A stretch of 64,000 nucleotides of DNA from Sclerotiophoma versabilis. Taxonomy: Eukaryota; Ascomycota; Dothideomycetes; Pleosporales; Didymellaceae. The stretch lies in assembly GCA_012274445.1 (NCBI GenBank), contig JAAROD010000093.1, forward strand, positions 1,054,001-1,118,000. Direction: 5' to 3'. A program made the translations under genes and the position numbers. The notes under the pieces are model-generated. The model was given only the letters and a program-made list of their open reading frames with translations, was not told the origin of the DNA and did no database searches. Positions within the stretch are counted from its first letter, which is position 1. Every line of letters starts with the position of its first letter. Shown piece after piece: positions 1-9,408 of this stretch.

Positions 1-2164
1 CGGTACTTTGTTCCGAGCGCATGATATGATGCCTTTGAGCATCATGGAGGAGTATCATTGGAAATGTCCTCATTGTAGAAAAGTGTGCAATACAGGACAC
101 TGTCGGCGTGACCCTCGCCAACACCCTTATGAGCCAAAAGGTACCCTTCTCGGTCACGACACGAAGAAAGTTGCCGACCCACGCTCTGTCGAGTGTCTTG
201 TTGATTTTAGTGTGTCTAACCTCAACTGGTTGCGGGAAGAGGAAGGTATGGGCCAGAGTGCAATGCAGCGACGCATGTTGCAAGCTGAACAGGATCGAAT
301 GGCTGACCCATCCTTGGATCCTCGCTACATGGATGAAGATCCTACAAACTCGCGCAACGGCATTGCATACTCTCCAGTCGAAGATGCAAATGGCAACGTT
401 AACGACAACGGAGATTCTGTGGACATTGACGTAATACAAAACGGCGATGCGAACGGCTACCACCACAAACCTGACCCCAACGGCGACATTCCGCGGCTAG
501 GACAGAAACGAGGGCGCGGAGACGAGGAAGATGGGACACAGAAGAAGTTCAAGAAGCAGAAGAAGAAGAAGATAGACGAGGATCAGCCTCTAGAACCAAA
601 GAACGTTTCCGGAAAGCAGTATCAGAAGGAAATGCAGCGCAGGCTTCTGGAAGAGGCTAAACGTGAAGATAGATTTATCCTCGTTGCTGCCAAGATGAAG
701 AATAAGTCCAAGGTTATAAAGCTGTTCCTGGACCCTCAGATCCTGGAGAACATCAGCAATCGGCCTGTGCTCGAGCGTCCTCAACCTGCGGTACGGCAGA
801 AGATACCCGAAGACGAGGGTGAGAGCGGGAACATTGGATCTATCCTGCAGTCAGACATCATACCGAAAGCTAATGCTGCGAGAACTGTTGATGAGAAAGA
901 GAAGGCGACGAAGGTGTTTCGATACAGAGTGGAGCCTGATGGTTCGTATACGGCCAAGAGACGCAACACTGATACTGGTGGGCCTGCCAAAACGCCTGGT
1001 CGACCTCGCGGTTCGCGACGATATGAAGAGATTACAGTCGACTCTGAAGAAGAGCTCTACGATGACGGCGATGGTGCGGACAGCGCTTGTCCTGTGCGCA
1101 TCCGCGCGCGTACATCAAACTGGCTCGCGCGCAAGAACCAGGATGAGGACGAGGACCTGCCGACTGAGCTCCCAGTAGATTTCAGGGACGGTGACGTTCG
1201 ACCAGCACGCGACCGCGAGAGAGAGCGGGAACGGGCTCAGGAAAGGGCTCGCGAACGGGCGGAGAGGAGAAAGTCGATACTAGCCAAGCCGCCGTCAGTG
1301 ACCAGGCCTAGGGGTCGACCCTCCAAGAATCGTGAAAATAGCAACGGGAGCATCACTGCTGAAGCATTGAATGAAGATGAGGATGCGGCGCCTAAGGAAG
1401 ACGTAACGCATGAGGAAGACGTGGTGCATGAGGAAGATGTGGTGCATGAGGAAGATGTGGTGCATGAGGAAGATGTGGTGCATGAGGAAGATGCGGCATA
1501 TGGAGAAATCGCGGCACATGAAGAAAACGCAGTAGATAAGGATTATGACCAATCTAGCGAAGCACTTGTCCTGGCTCAGCAAGCTGCGGCCGCGGCCCTC
1601 GAAGCGCGACAGCGCGAAGAAGAAGCCCAGCGCAAGGCGGCTGAGGAAAAAGAGCGGGCTGCTGCTGCTGAGCGTGTAGCTCAGGAGAACCTGCGTGCAA
1701 AGATAGCACTCTTCAACTCCGATGATGAGGAGCCTGTGGATGATTTCTTCAACGACCTCGCTGCTGAGGATCCAGCCTCAAATGAACCGGACTTTGATGT
1801 CTTCGCTGAACCCATTCATACCGGACAGCTTCAAGCTACTAACTCTCTGTTCGATCGTCCAGAGATGAACGGGAAGAAGATCAAGATTGTCTCGGCTGCG
1901 AGCAAGCGCAACAGTGAAAACTCCACTACCACCACGACGACCACGATCATGGCGCCAGTATCGACTTTTACCAGTATCAACAAGGAGCCTCAAAGCCTGG
2001 ATCTTTCGGACTCCAATAGCGATGATGAGATTCCCGCCAGTGCGCCAGTACCTAAGAAGCCTGTCGGTCAACCGCGTGCAGTACCAATTAGGGGGGGCAT
2101 CGTGCCGACAAGGGGTGGTGGTACACCGAAGCGTGGACGGGGTCGTCCTAGGAAGACGATGTAG
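1..2164 (+). CDS. AT-hook protein with zf-4CXXC_R1 zinc finger (5' partial)
   Basis: The reading frame is open to the left edge, so the 5' end lies outside the window; no credible ATG precedes the zinc-finger residues. The first residues carry the end of a zf-4CXXC_R1 (CDCA7-like) finger, with cysteines in CPHCRKVCNTGHC followed by the conserved block GTLLGHDTKKVADPRSVE. The rest is long, charged and probably disordered. It holds a lysine-rich nuclear signal, three AT-hook cores (PGRPRG near residue 335, RGRPSK near 437, RGRGRPRK at the extreme C-terminus), an acidic HEEDVV repeat and an Ala/Glu coiled-coil stretch. In animals this finger recruits chromatin remodellers to DNA; the fungal role is less clear. 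I infer a nuclear DNA-binding or chromatin protein. The stop is a TAG at 2162-2164. Confidence 0.8.
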   Translation, partial: GTLFRAHDMMPLSIMEEYHWKCPHCRKVCNTGHCRRDPRQHPYEPKGTLLGHDTKKVADPRSVECLVDFSVSNLNWLREEEGMGQSAMQRRMLQAEQDRMADPSLDPRYMDEDPTNSRNGIAYSPVEDANGNVNDNGDSVDIDVIQNGDANGYHHKPDPNGDIPRLGQKRGRGDEEDGTQKKFKKQKKKKIDEDQPLEPKNVSGKQYQKEMQRRLLEEAKREDRFILVAAKMKNKSKVIKLFLDPQILENISNRPVLERPQPAVRQKIPEDEGESGNIGSILQSDIIPKANAARTVDEKEKATKVFRYRVEPDGSYTAKRRNTDTGGPAKTPGRPRGSRRYEEITVDSEEELYDDGDGADSACPVRIRARTSNWLARKNQDEDEDLPTELPVDFRDGDVRPARDRERERERAQERARERAERRKSILAKPPSVTRPRGRPSKNRENSNGSITAEALNEDEDAAPKEDVTHEEDVVHEEDVVHEEDVVHEEDVVHEEDAAYGEIAAHEENAVDKDYDQSSEALVLAQQAAAAALEARQREEEAQRKAAEEKERAAAAERVAQENLRAKIALFNSDDEEPVDDFFNDLAAEDPASNEPDFDVFAEPIHTGQLQATNSLFDRPEMNGKKIKIVSAASKRNSENSTTTTTTTIMAPVSTFTSINKEPQSLDLSDSNSDDEIPASAPVPKKPVGQPRAVPIRGGIVPTRGGGTPKRGRGRPRKTM
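1394..1501 (+). repeat. 18-bp coding minisatellite (HEEDVV repeat)
   Basis: About six tandem 18-bp units (gaggaagatgtggtgcat) lie in frame inside the AT-hook gene. Four units from 1412 to 1483 are nearly identical; the flanking ones have diverged. Each unit encodes HEEDVV, so copy-number changes would lengthen or shorten an acidic tract without breaking the frame. Confidence 0.9.
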
Positions 2165-2563
2165 GCGGGAGAGACAGTTTGGTGAATAGCAAGTCCAGAA
2201 TCTTAAGATTTTTGCTGCGGCATATTTTGCTTTTATATGCATCCAAGCGAGGTGCTCTGAAGGTATTAACGGTACCTATCCTGGTAGCAATTTTCGATTA
2301 GTATATTTTGAGACGGGGTGCCAATCTGCCTTGGCACAGTTACATATACTGTGGGTAAATCAATTCCACATCAAATTATGCAACTCCTGGTGCCCTGGAA
2401 TATCAACACAAGACTGCCCAATGAGCGACTCCCACCGCGCCTGCCACCAAACGTGGGAAGTGATACCCATCTCCACGTGACGCCGCGCGGACGCGTTGAG
2501 ACGCGTCTCCCAACCTCATCCCATCAACACCAGACATTCAACACCATCATCAATTTATACATC

Positions 2564-3604
2564 ATGTCACCCCTACACATCGAAAACATCTCGCCCGATG
2601 TCTTCAACACGATATTAGCACGCTACCCAGACACAGCGCCCTCGGCACTAGCAGACCTGGACACGCTGCGCTATGAGAGGACACCCACGAATTTGTCAGC
2701 GAAAAAAGGGGAAAAACATCTATTGAAGTCCGATGTCGAGAAACTAGTCGAGTGGAAACTGTACCCCATCCCCTTCATAGTCTCTTTGGAGATAAAAGGA
2801 GAAAAAACAGTGAATCTTTCGCTAATGACAAGCAGAAAGCACGGCACCTTCCGCCCAGCCCTGATGAATCTCGTAAAATCCAACTCGGGGGATTTGATCA
2901 AATCAACGACCCAGGCCGCATTCACCGCGCTCACCAAGGATGCAGATATCATGAAATCTCTCAAATTACTTACTGCGCTTCGTGGCATAGGGCCTGCGAC
3001 TGCCTCCCTGCTTCTCAGCGTGCACAGTCCTGATGAAGTGCCTTTCTTCTCAGACGAACTTTTCCGCTGGACGCACTGGGGCATTCCTGGGAAGGAATTT
3101 GGGTGGCAGAGGGCAATTAAGTACAATGTCACTGAGTACAAAGAAATCCTCGCCAGCGTTGGGGGGCTGAGGAAGAGATTGGGTGTTAGCGCTGTGGATG
3201 CGGAGAAGGTGGCGTATGTGTTAGGGAAGGAGAACATGGAGCTTGATCTGGGTGTGAAGAGTGAGGAAGATGCGAAGGTTGTTTTGGCGGAGAAGGTTGA
3301 GGAGAATAGGGAAGAGCAAAAGAGGATCAAGGAAGCGGCTGCTGAAACAGCTGCTAAAGTGGCTGCCAGACTTGATAGGGAAGTGACAAAGGAGGACTCT
3401 TCGAATGAGAGAGCAAGTAAGAGTGGGAAACAGGGCAAGGCTGCGACAGACAAGGAGGAAAGCAAGAAGGAACGTGACGATGGTACCGGGACTTCAGAGA
3501 AGCATATATCAGAAGAGACGGAGAAGAAAGGCACAAAGAGGAAAGCGCAAGAGCAGAAGACACCTGCAGAAGGAACACGAAGAAGCACAAGGAAGAAGAC
3601 CTGA
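2564..3604 (+). CDS. HhH (DNA glycosylase-like) domain protein
   Basis: Two exons, 2564-2760 and 2836-3604, give 321 residues. The 75-nt intron (gtaccc...gacaagcag, branch gctaatg) is placed because joining its flanks restores the continuous block LVEWKLKHGTFRPALM. The core has a helix-hairpin-helix signature, LRGIGPATASLLLS, followed by a conserved WQRAIKYNVTEY segment, as in base-excision DNA glycosylase folds. No catalytic lysine/aspartate pair can be assigned with certainty. The last 100 residues are a charged coiled coil and a Lys/Arg-rich tail that would act as a nuclear signal. The family is widespread but uncharacterised in fungi; a DNA-binding role is inference. The ATG at 2564 (tcatcATGTC) is preferred over the open frame upstream because the conserved region starts just after it. 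Confidence 0.75.
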   Translation: MSPLHIENISPDVFNTILARYPDTAPSALADLDTLRYERTPTNLSAKKGEKHLLKSDVEKLVEWKLYPIPFIVSLEIKGEKTVNLSLMTSRKHGTFRPALMNLVKSNSGDLIKSTTQAAFTALTKDADIMKSLKLLTALRGIGPATASLLLSVHSPDEVPFFSDELFRWTHWGIPGKEFGWQRAIKYNVTEYKEILASVGGLRKRLGVSAVDAEKVAYVLGKENMELDLGVKSEEDAKVVLAEKVEENREEQKRIKEAAAETAAKVAARLDREVTKEDSSNERASKSGKQGKAATDKEESKKERDDGTGTSEKHISEETEKKGTKRKAQEQKTPAEGTRRSTRKKT

Positions 3605-3749
3605 GCATCCTATGATTTGCTGAACATATCACCACACTATCAAGCATCAACAAATAAAGAACCCTCCATATCCATCTCGCGAAGATCTCTACTAAGATTC
3701 TCAATTCCGCCCCTAGCCCGCTACTCCCTCAGCGGCTGACCACAGACAT

Positions 3750-4261
3750 CTAGTCTATCTCGATACTCACCATCTTCCCAGCTTCCGGATAAGTGACGAA
3801 CAAGTCCTCTCTATTGCAGGGCCAATGATGCTTAGTCGACTCATTCCACCACGCCTCCAAGCCGGTTTGGCAGACAATTTGGGTATCTCTAGCGTTGACC
3901 GGACATCTAGGTCCACAACTTTCAAAAGTGGTAGAACGAATCATCACTGTTAGCATACTTGACGTTGCGTCGCGTAATGCGCGCTGCCGTGGGTTTGAAA
4001 GCCAAGACAGAAGTTGGGCTAATCGATAGTATGTCGATGTCAAGTTTTAGTCAAGCATGGCGCAGCTCAGCGCAGCATTCCGCAGCAGCACCATAGAAAG
4101 TGCAGTGATACATACCCTAGCTTACGCTTTTGGACAGATGTGGATGGTTCTGGGCGAGGTGTGGGCGAGGTGTGGGCGATGTTGGAGAGCACTCCTCTGA
4201 TGCTGTTAGCATGTCTTTGGTAAGTCACGCTGACTTCGACGGCCTGGGGTTGGAAACTCAT
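3750..4261 (-). CDS. Candidate small hypothetical gene, two exons
   Basis: Weak model: exon 4261-4116, a 197-nt intron with donor gtatgt and branch tgctaac, then exon 3918-3750. The join keeps phase 2 and gives about 103 residues with the cysteine motif CGPRC and a tryptophan-rich stretch (EAWWNESTKHHWP). A second gtgagt donor at 3770 could change the last residues, but the resulting intron would be only 35 nt. I recognise no family. The support is consistent splice signals and protein-like composition only; it may be a decaying gene. Confidence 0.3.
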
Positions 4262-6858
4262 TGCCTATATTCCAGCACGACTGGGAGGGACAAGAGGAAA
4301 GTGCGAGGACTGTTTTTGCCGCAATAGTTTTTGATAGGCTTCATCGGTTGCAACCTGCCCCGTCGTTGTCGTTTGCCCTACTTGCTTCGTCTTGGAGTGT
4401 AGGAAGAAAACTCATAGAGCATGGAAGGTGGAAGGTGACAGACGTAGCTCCTCATTAGTGGTAACGCGAAGGTGCGATGAGCAAGGCCAAGTAAGAGAAG
4501 TGGCACAGGCAACTCAATGGAACCGTTAAACTGCACCTCATTGATCTTTCTGAATTTTTAAATTTCGGCGCGATTGTTGTTATTGGCTGCAGTTTATGTG
4601 TCCAAAAACCACGTTCCACCGTTTCAGCCTCGCATGACAACGAATCAACTACGTCTCCTCGGGCCTTGATATCGTTCCTTGAAATCGAATGGCCGGATGT
4701 GGTCAGTCACGGCTGCGGCCCCCTGCTCGGATGCAATCCGAGAGCCCAGTCAACGACCGCCAGAATGTTAGTCATCAAGGTGAGCATGCATGCCTTCCAA
4801 CACAGTTGACGTGTTCCTACGGTACCCAATAGATATCCACGTATGCGTCAAGCAGACAAATGGTTGCGGTTACTAAGACGACGTTTTTGCTCAGCTGCAG
4901 CGTCGCCGAAGATTGCAAGGCTGAGAAAATGGAAACCGCAAGGCTGAGACAATGGAGACTTGAAAGCCGAGGACAATGGTATGTTCAATAGAAGAGATTG
5001 TGGCACACTTTGAATCTCATCCATGGCTTTTCTAAAGCTGTTCGCTGATTCGCTCATCCTTGCTCTGGGAGTTGAAAGTGCAACTTCAAAGATCAGGCGT
5101 CTCTTTATCAAGCATGTCTTTGTAGAAGCGGTCCAAAAATGCTCACGCTGCATATAAACGTCTTTTTTGCACCCTCTTAAACCCTACTAAGTCCATCCTT
5201 GATAAGCGTTTTGCGTTCTGTGGTACCATTTTTGAAACCTCGTACACCTTCGGTAAGACTAGGAGGCCTTATGAACCTCCTCAAGCTCTGGACATGTGCA
5301 AGCTACGCATTCTGGTCCGTCGTCTTCGGATATAGATGAAGTGGTAGTGGCAGTCGGCCAACTCTAGGATGGCGGTGGGATCGTATGGTGGTTGTGGGTT
5401 CTCGTTCACCATGGTTGGTCTGCGTTCTTCCGACCGTCGAAAATAGCCAGTGTTCTCTCCTTCAGTGCGCGGCGGAATAAGAAATCAGAGAGACAATCTA
5501 ACGGCCACTATTGCGTTTGAAAGTAGTAGACCTTGGCGCGCCCCCGGTCGTAAAACCCGTAGTCAAGACCCAAGAACAAATTTTGGAGATTACTGCATAA
5601 CCAACCCTCGCAAAGCTGGCAACTCATGCAAATGACAAAGGAAGGTGTTGCTCCTGTTGATGCTCGAAGAGAAACGTCGTCATGATGTCCCACAGTCCGT
5701 ACCAAACGTTCCTCTACGCTACCCTGTAAAGGTGAACAGCAATGCTGCCAGCCAGTAAAAGCTCCTCCAGCCCACTCAGTCAATTCTGTGGGATCTCCCC
5801 ATCCACTGCTTAAGAAGATCATAGTCCGGTAGCACCCCCTTTTACAACCAGAGGCGAATGGCGCAGTGGATCCAGGGCGACAGACCGTTATCTTCGTAGT
5901 GGTTTTCGCCCTTCTCATCTGTGTAGAGTACTTCCAAACCGTCCGCTCACTTCGTGTGCATGCACGCCATTAGATGTCCATGTACATTGAAGATCCCACC
6001 TTGTATGTGGAAGTGGGCGCGTTGGTGCTCCTTCGGGCCGTGTTCCGCCTGCGTCTTGGTATCAGAAGTAACGCTTGGTCCCTATTCGAATGCCGCCAAC
6101 ATTGATGCTCGGCAGCTGCAATGCCATGGCGGTATTGATTAAGCTATAGAAACATGCTTTGTACTTTGGAGGTAGATGGTGGAGAGAATGTAGTGGAAGG
6201 TGGAAAAGCTGCGGAGGGAAGGTAGGGTTATAAACAAGCTGCAACGTAGAGGTCAAGGTAGTACTTCTCCTCCACTCACCTATCGAAGGATTCGCCGCGA
6301 CTTCCAAGCCCATCTCTTGAACCAGAAAGACTGCTCATTGATTCTGAAGTGGGCCATAGCTTGCTCGAGCACACTGCGAGATGATGGATAAGGTTCGTGG
6401 CCGCCGTGCAAGAGTAGACTTACAAGAAGGGAAAATGTTGTGGATCCTGCATTGAGTTGTCGTGTGGGCTGGGCTCAGGGCTGGATGTAGGGCTGGATTC
6501 GCGACTAGGGTCTGAAGTGATTTGTTCTGGAGTCATGGTTTTAAAAGTCTGCGGTTACTGCACGATGTTGTGGTCTGCTTTGTAGAAGTGTATTTGTTTG
6601 GGACTTTGCGAACGTTACGAGCAAGGGGTCTTATAAATCTAGACCGTTTGTGGCTCATCAAGTAAGACAACCTTGCCCCGGTGAAGAGGAGGGAGATATT
6701 GGCAATTGAACGACTCGTGGTCGGTTGATCCGCTCAAGAAAAATGTTCATCGTGTCAAGACCTTGCATCGTTAGCAGCACCAACAAAAAGAACGCCTTTA
6801 CGCCGCATTACCCTGGGTATTTCAAATCATGACGCCCGCTAATCCCACATCGACGCGC
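4262..6858. other. Intergenic, with a possible gene relic at 5508-6313
   Basis: No gene can be supported here. On the minus strand between 6313 and 5508 there are protein-like fragments in two frames. One is an ORF of 136 codons (5918-5508). In the next frame, pieces such as GLWDIMTTFLFEHQQEQ are broken by stops (TGA, TAG, TAA) of the kind produced by C-to-T change. A gtgagt donor lies near 6278 on the minus strand. This may be a decayed gene, but its family is not recognisable. 4262-5500 and 6400-6858 show nothing clear. Confidence 0.3.
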
Positions 6859-8385
6859 TCAAGTCCCAGGGATACCATTTTTCGCCCTAATCCTTCCCTC
6901 TCTTACTGCGCCTATCGTGACGGCTGCTTCGCCTGTCATCCAGCCTGGCATCTTCTCACCGTCGACGATGCCTTCCTCAATGAGTTGGCGAATCCCAGCG
7001 AAGACGTGGGTCCCCGTGAAAGCAATCCGTACATTGGGTACCCAGCCTTCTTCATTCTGTAGTTGTTCAGTCTCTTCTGCTGTTCTGTCAAGTATTGAGG
7101 GTCGACCTCTGCGACCGCGATTTGCGGGTTGAGCGCTGGTTCTCGAGGTGTCGCCGTCCGTGTCGGCAGCGTTGCCTTGTGTAGCTGGGAACGGGTCGTC
7201 GATACGAACTTCAAATCGCTCGAGGCCTTGGCCATCATCAGGTTGGGCAGAAGCACCAAACCTGCCTTGTGCTACTTCTCTCCTCCTCTTCGACTCAGGC
7301 GTCTCGGTGCTGTCCAATGCCCTCTTCGGCCGGCCTGGTCCGACCTTGGCTGAGGTGTTGGCGATATTCTTTCCTTTGCTATCTTTGCCCTGCTCATCGC
7401 TCTTTTGCGTGGTGATGAAGTCCAGTGCATTCTGACTGAAACTGTGGTCCTGGAAGATACTCCAACCTCCTGTCGCGCCATTGCTCTTTCCCGGCCCGCG
7501 GTATGTGAGGAGCGCGTCGAGCGACTTGGTGGTGAAGTTGGTGCTTGTGAGCTGATACCTGGCTGAAGGCCTTGAAAAGGCTTTGGGTATCGCCTGCTGC
7601 ACGATGTCCCGCAAGTGTCGCCCGTCATCCCCCACCACCTGTCCAGTGTGGGTAGCCAACGACGAGTATACGAACGGCGACCCATTTGGCCAGACGAAGA
7701 AGACTGCCTTGGCACTGTCCGTACTGTTTGAGTCCAGGGCCAGTGAGCCTTCGTTGCTGTATGGCGAATCGTGTATGTAGACGCGCAGAATGGTCATGGG
7801 CGATGTCTTGATCCTCGTAATAAGATAGTGTGCCTTCATCAGCGGCGTCAGCTCACGGGCAAGATTCGACATGAAAGTCTGTGCTTGGAAGCGGGGGAGA
7901 TGGTCAGAGTCGTTTGTGACTTCCATGTCAGTGACGGCCGAGCGCGCATTGGGTATCCTCGTAAGCCGTCTCGCGGTCCAGCGCAGTGAGTTCGGGTGGT
8001 CGAGCAAGTACTGTATCTCGGCAGTCGCGAGCATATACATGGATACTCCGCTTCTCCAGTCGCCCTCGAGTATGCGGTCGAGCACCTCCCTCCTCCCGCC
8101 CTTGCGCGCGGCTAACTCCTTATACGTCTCGAGCAGCTCCTCGTGGCTCTGCGCCGGGTTGTAGAGCTCCTCATTCAGGTCATCCTCCTCGTCATCACCA
8201 GCCTCGTTACGGTCGCTCAGCAGGTACGGCTTGCAGAAGTCGCGGTTCTTCTTGCTCAGCCATTGCTGGGCGAGCGAGATGAGCGACTGGCGGGACAGCT
8301 TCGTAAAGGTGCGCTGGACATCGCGGTGGGTGACGGGCAGGCGGTGTGAGTGCGGGATGTTCTTGTAGTCGGGAGCGGTGGCCAT
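6859..8385 (-). CDS. CHL4: Kinetochore protein CHL4/Mis15 (CENP-N family)
   Basis: A single exon of 508 codons, with the ATG at 8385 in good context (accgccATGGCC when read downstream). The N-terminal third (HRDVQRTFTKLSRQSLISLA and the WL segments after it) matches the CHL4/CENP-N family, inner-kinetochore proteins that pair with Iml3/CENP-L and bind centromeric nucleosomes in the CCAN. Yeast Chl4 is 458 residues, so the length fits. A middle linker rich in Lys, Ser and Asp (about residues 330-440) separates the N-terminal body from a conserved C-terminal segment ending in VREGRIRAKNGIPGT. The linker carries two AT-hook-like cores, GPGRPKR near residue 350 and RGRRGRPS near 425, unusual enough to note. 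It acts in the nucleus at the centromere. Confidence 0.9.
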   Translation of the reverse strand: MATAPDYKNIPHSHRLPVTHRDVQRTFTKLSRQSLISLAQQWLSKKNRDFCKPYLLSDRNEAGDDEEDDLNEELYNPAQSHEELLETYKELAARKGGRREVLDRILEGDWRSGVSMYMLATAEIQYLLDHPNSLRWTARRLTRIPNARSAVTDMEVTNDSDHLPRFQAQTFMSNLARELTPLMKAHYLITRIKTSPMTILRVYIHDSPYSNEGSLALDSNSTDSAKAVFFVWPNGSPFVYSSLATHTGQVVGDDGRHLRDIVQQAIPKAFSRPSARYQLTSTNFTTKSLDALLTYRGPGKSNGATGGWSIFQDHSFSQNALDFITTQKSDEQGKDSKGKNIANTSAKVGPGRPKRALDSTETPESKRRREVAQGRFGASAQPDDGQGLERFEVRIDDPFPATQGNAADTDGDTSRTSAQPANRGRRGRPSILDRTAEETEQLQNEEGWVPNVRIAFTGTHVFAGIRQLIEEGIVDGEKMPGWMTGEAAVTIGAVREGRIRAKNGIPGT

Positions 8386-8655
8386 GGCGTGCGGCGCACT
8401 GATGCTCTACGTCTACATGGGAGCTCTGGATGTTGTTTATTGAGTGCTTTCCTTATCGATTGGGACGCGTCCAGCGCGACAGAGCTGCACGTGACCAGAC
8501 CCATCCCATCTTGGTCTGGCAGATTTGACGTCTACCGTACCACGCAGGCACGAGAACGAGCACCCTTCACAGTTCTGCTTCGACCGCATCAAGGCCGCCG
8601 ACAAGCCTTGCAGAAACACCACTCGTCCGTTTGCAGTCTTCACGTGCACAATCCT

Positions 8656-9324
8656 TCACAGCAGGCTCGCACCCACACCTCTCCACGCCGCAAACGCTCC
8701 AGCCTCGGCGCCGTGATGATCGCCCGCCATCGCCGGAGCAATCGCGGACGGCATGGTGAGACATGATTGGCTTCCGTATTTCCGATTCTTCCTTTGATTA
8801 CAAACCTCACGATTAGTGAGCCGAGCAATATCGAGCATGTGCAGTGGGGGGAGCTGTGCATGTGTAGCAGTAAAGGACACCGCCTGAAGCGCAGTATATT
8901 CGCGACTCCATCGTGAACTGCATCGCCCCAACTGAAAGAGCATTGCGATCGCACGGTCGGCTAGAGTCCCGAACGCAGAGCGTGGGGTGGGCGCACTGAC
9001 TACGCGCACGATCTCGGCAAACGCTGCTATTACATCGGCAAAGTTGTCAACCGCTGTGCGCACGTCCGAGACCGCGGGGCTGAGTGGCTCACAAATCCTT
9101 CCAGGCGCTGAAATCGACTCAACGTCACCACTTGCAACAATCACTCTCTGCCCACTACCAGCCTGTCTCACCATCGCTATAGCACGACATTGTCTTGTGT
9201 GGATTACTGCGCTCCCGACCAGAGCATCCGGAGATAGCGACGCAAAACACGCCTGACGCAAGCGCGCCGAATCGGACCCATTCTGTGGAGTTCGTAGCCT
9301 CTCAGCGGGTCCAGCCGACTCCAC
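8656..9324 (-). CDS. Unsupported 222-codon ORF upstream of the bZIP gene
   Basis: An intron-free minus-strand frame of 222 codons lies 85 bp from the bZIP start and diverges from it. An ORF this long is less common by chance, and one stretch (SDVRTAVDNFADVIAAFAEI) could form an amphipathic helix. There is no recognisable domain, the start context is ordinary, and the C-terminal part is low in quality. It could be a lineage-specific gene or chance open sequence within the promoter region. Confidence 0.25.
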   Translation of the reverse strand: MESAGPAERLRTPQNGSDSARLRQACFASLSPDALVGSAVIHTRQCRAIAMVRQAGSGQRVIVASGDVESISAPGRICEPLSPAVSDVRTAVDNFADVIAAFAEIVRVVSAPTPRSAFGTLADRAIAMLFQLGRCSSRWSREYTALQAVSFTATHAQLPPLHMLDIARLTNREVCNQRKNRKYGSQSCLTMPSAIAPAMAGDHHGAEAGAFAAWRGVGASLL

Positions 9325-9408
9325 GAAAACCCCTCGATATTGGACTCCATCTCTTCAACAACATTGTTCACGCCTATCGTCAATCCTCGATCAGCACGCC
9401 GAACGCTC

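Noticed and set aside
1394..1501. CRISPR-like regular repeat
   Set aside because: The 18-bp units are directly tandem without spacers, lie in frame in a eukaryotic gene and encode HEEDVV.
2671..3588. 305-codon ORF antisense to the HhH gene
   Set aside because: Leu/Ser-rich reading of the Lys/Glu-rich tail on the other strand; a compositional shadow.
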